Shown piece by piece: positions 14,444 through 15,356 of a stretch of 15,356 nt of DNA. A program made the position numbers and the translations under genes. The notes beneath the pieces are model-generated. The model did no database searches. It saw nothing but the letters and a program-made list of their open reading frames with translations, and was not told the origin of the DNA. The DNA is from a bacterium (GTDB taxonomy: Bacteria; Cyanobacteriota; Vampirovibrionia; Obscuribacterales; Obscuribacteraceae). Where the stretch lies: assembly GCA_030431355.1 (NCBI GenBank), contig JAUIJG010000078.1:1-15356 (forward strand), read 5' to 3'. Numbering within the stretch: position 1 is the stretch's first letter; every line of letters begins with the position of its first letter.

Positions 14444-14515
14444 TTGATAGATCCCGAAGATAAGATATAGCGCAGATTTCAGCCAGATATCCCCGGCGGT
14501 TCTATGGGAGAGAGA

Positions 14516-15322
14516 ATGTTAGAAAGAGGCACTACGGCAAGCTTGGAGCGGTCTGAGATTTACACCGAGAAGTTAGGCAGTAAATCGGGCACTCCGATCA
14601 TTATTATGCATGGTTGGGGGCAGAACCTCGAATCAATGCGAGGTCTCGGCGAGCTTCTCAGCAAAACGCACCCGGTGTACTTGATGGATTTACCGGGATT
14701 CGGGCGATCAGCCGAACCGAAAGAAGATGCCGACACCATTGCCTATGCTCAGATGTTGAAAGAATTTCTTGATAAAAATGAATTGGCCAGAGTCCACTTG
14801 CTCGGTCACTCTTTTGGCGGCCGGGTTTCGATACGCTTTGCCAGTCGGTATCCGGAAATGGTCGAGAGTGTGGTTCTGGTCAATTCCGGTGGATTGAAGC
14901 GTGTTCTTGATACCAGATCAAAGTTGAAATCGATGCGATTGAAGCTCCTTTCCCGAGCCTGCAAAATGCTTGACAAGATGTCCGGGGGCAACTTATACAA
15001 AGACTGGTTTACTCCGAAGTTCGGCTCTAGAGATTACCTTGCTTCCCAGGGCGTAATGCGCAAAGTCCTTATTCGAGCCGTCAACGAGGATGTTAGTGAA
15101 GATGCTGGTCTTATCGACTGCCCGGTCTTTTTACTCTGGGGTGAGAAAGATACCGAGACTCCTCTGGAAATGGGCGAGCGCTTCAACAGTTTGATTAAGG
15201 ACTCCAAGTTGACGGTCTTGCCTGGCAAGGATCATTTTCCGTTCCTTGGAGATGGAGCACATCTTTGTGCCCATCACATACTGGGATTTTTGAAAGCGTT
15301 CGAAGTCAAATCCGGAGGCTAG
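14516..15322 (+). CDS. Alpha/beta-fold hydrolase
   Basis: 268 residues, soluble, no signal peptide seen. The complete catalytic triad is visible: nucleophile elbow GHSFGG (97-102, Ser99), Asp212 in WGEKDTETP and His240 in GKDHFPF. The oxyanion-hole motif is HGWG (32-35) and the strand DLPGFGRS (58-65) is typical. A cap-like region lies at about 125-185. Substrate unknown; esterase, lipase, haloperoxidase-like or C-C hydrolase activities cannot be told apart. ATG 14516 has GGGAG with a 5-nt spacer. An in-frame ATG at 14504 has only GGCGG 4 nt before it, so the later start is preferred. It is divergent from the dipeptidase gene. The 34 nt after its stop show nothing recognisable. Confidence 0.88.
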   Translation: MLERGTTASLERSEIYTEKLGSKSGTPIIIMHGWGQNLESMRGLGELLSKTHPVYLMDLPGFGRSAEPKEDADTIAYAQMLKEFLDKNELARVHLLGHSFGGRVSIRFASRYPEMVESVVLVNSGGLKRVLDTRSKLKSMRLKLLSRACKMLDKMSGGNLYKDWFTPKFGSRDYLASQGVMRKVLIRAVNEDVSEDAGLIDCPVFLLWGEKDTETPLEMGERFNSLIKDSKLTVLPGKDHFPFLGDGAHLCAHHILGFLKAFEVKSGG

Positions 15323-15356
15323 CTAAATTTTGAACTTCTCCCCTGAGCAGGCAATA

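Overview
The window looks like chromosomal DNA of a Gram-negative (LPS-exporting) bacterium of moderate GC. It carries the inner-membrane and periplasmic half of the Lpt lipopolysaccharide export machine, and an NADH dehydrogenase subunit N whose conserved stretches read like cyanobacterial NdhB. It also has a cytosolic Ser/Thr kinase with a YRDLKPSN catalytic loop and several TPR proteins. My best guess is a non-photosynthetic relative of Cyanobacteria (Vampirovibrionia/Melainabacteria, for example an Obscuribacterales-like lineage). That is inference from protein flavour, not from a marker gene. No mobile element, CRISPR array, rRNA or phage gene was seen. TTG and GTG starts are common here.

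Minus-strand block, read from 9020 down to 1: carA (carbamoyl-phosphate synthase small subunit) and a HAD phosphatase lie 1 nt apart. After a 147-nt gap comes a five-gene run: a secreted TPR protein, lptC, a long LptA-like protein with three OstA modules, lptB and one LptF/LptG permease. Spacings are 9, 8 and 17 nt and finally a 4-nt overlap, so this is almost certainly one operon for moving LPS from the inner membrane across the periplasm. LptD and LptE are not in the window. After another 230 nt, with a plausible promoter, comes a membrane-anchored TPR protein and a shikimate kinase gene (aroK) cut off by the window edge.

Middle: the only gene-free stretch over 300 nt (9021-9460) separates divergent carA and a solitary nuoN/ndhB gene on the plus strand. 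A tRNA-Arg(CCT) gene with encoded CCA follows nuoN, then a long hairpin. On the opposite strand is an ssb gene whose product lacks the usual acidic C-terminal tip. The ssb promoter has a consensus -35 box, and a perfect 8-bp-arm inverted repeat lies across its -10 element and spacer, which is a strong candidate repressor operator.

Right end: a soluble Ser/Thr protein kinase (plus) runs tail-to-tail, 1 nt apart, with a VanX/DdpX-type D-Ala-D-Ala dipeptidase (minus). A divergent intergenic region with a consensus -10 box in each direction follows, then an alpha/beta hydrolase. The strongest leads are the triplicated LptA-like protein inside a TPR-lptCAB-permease operon, the ssb operator with the tipless SSB, the atypical AroK insertion, and the orphan NuoN with its altered motif.
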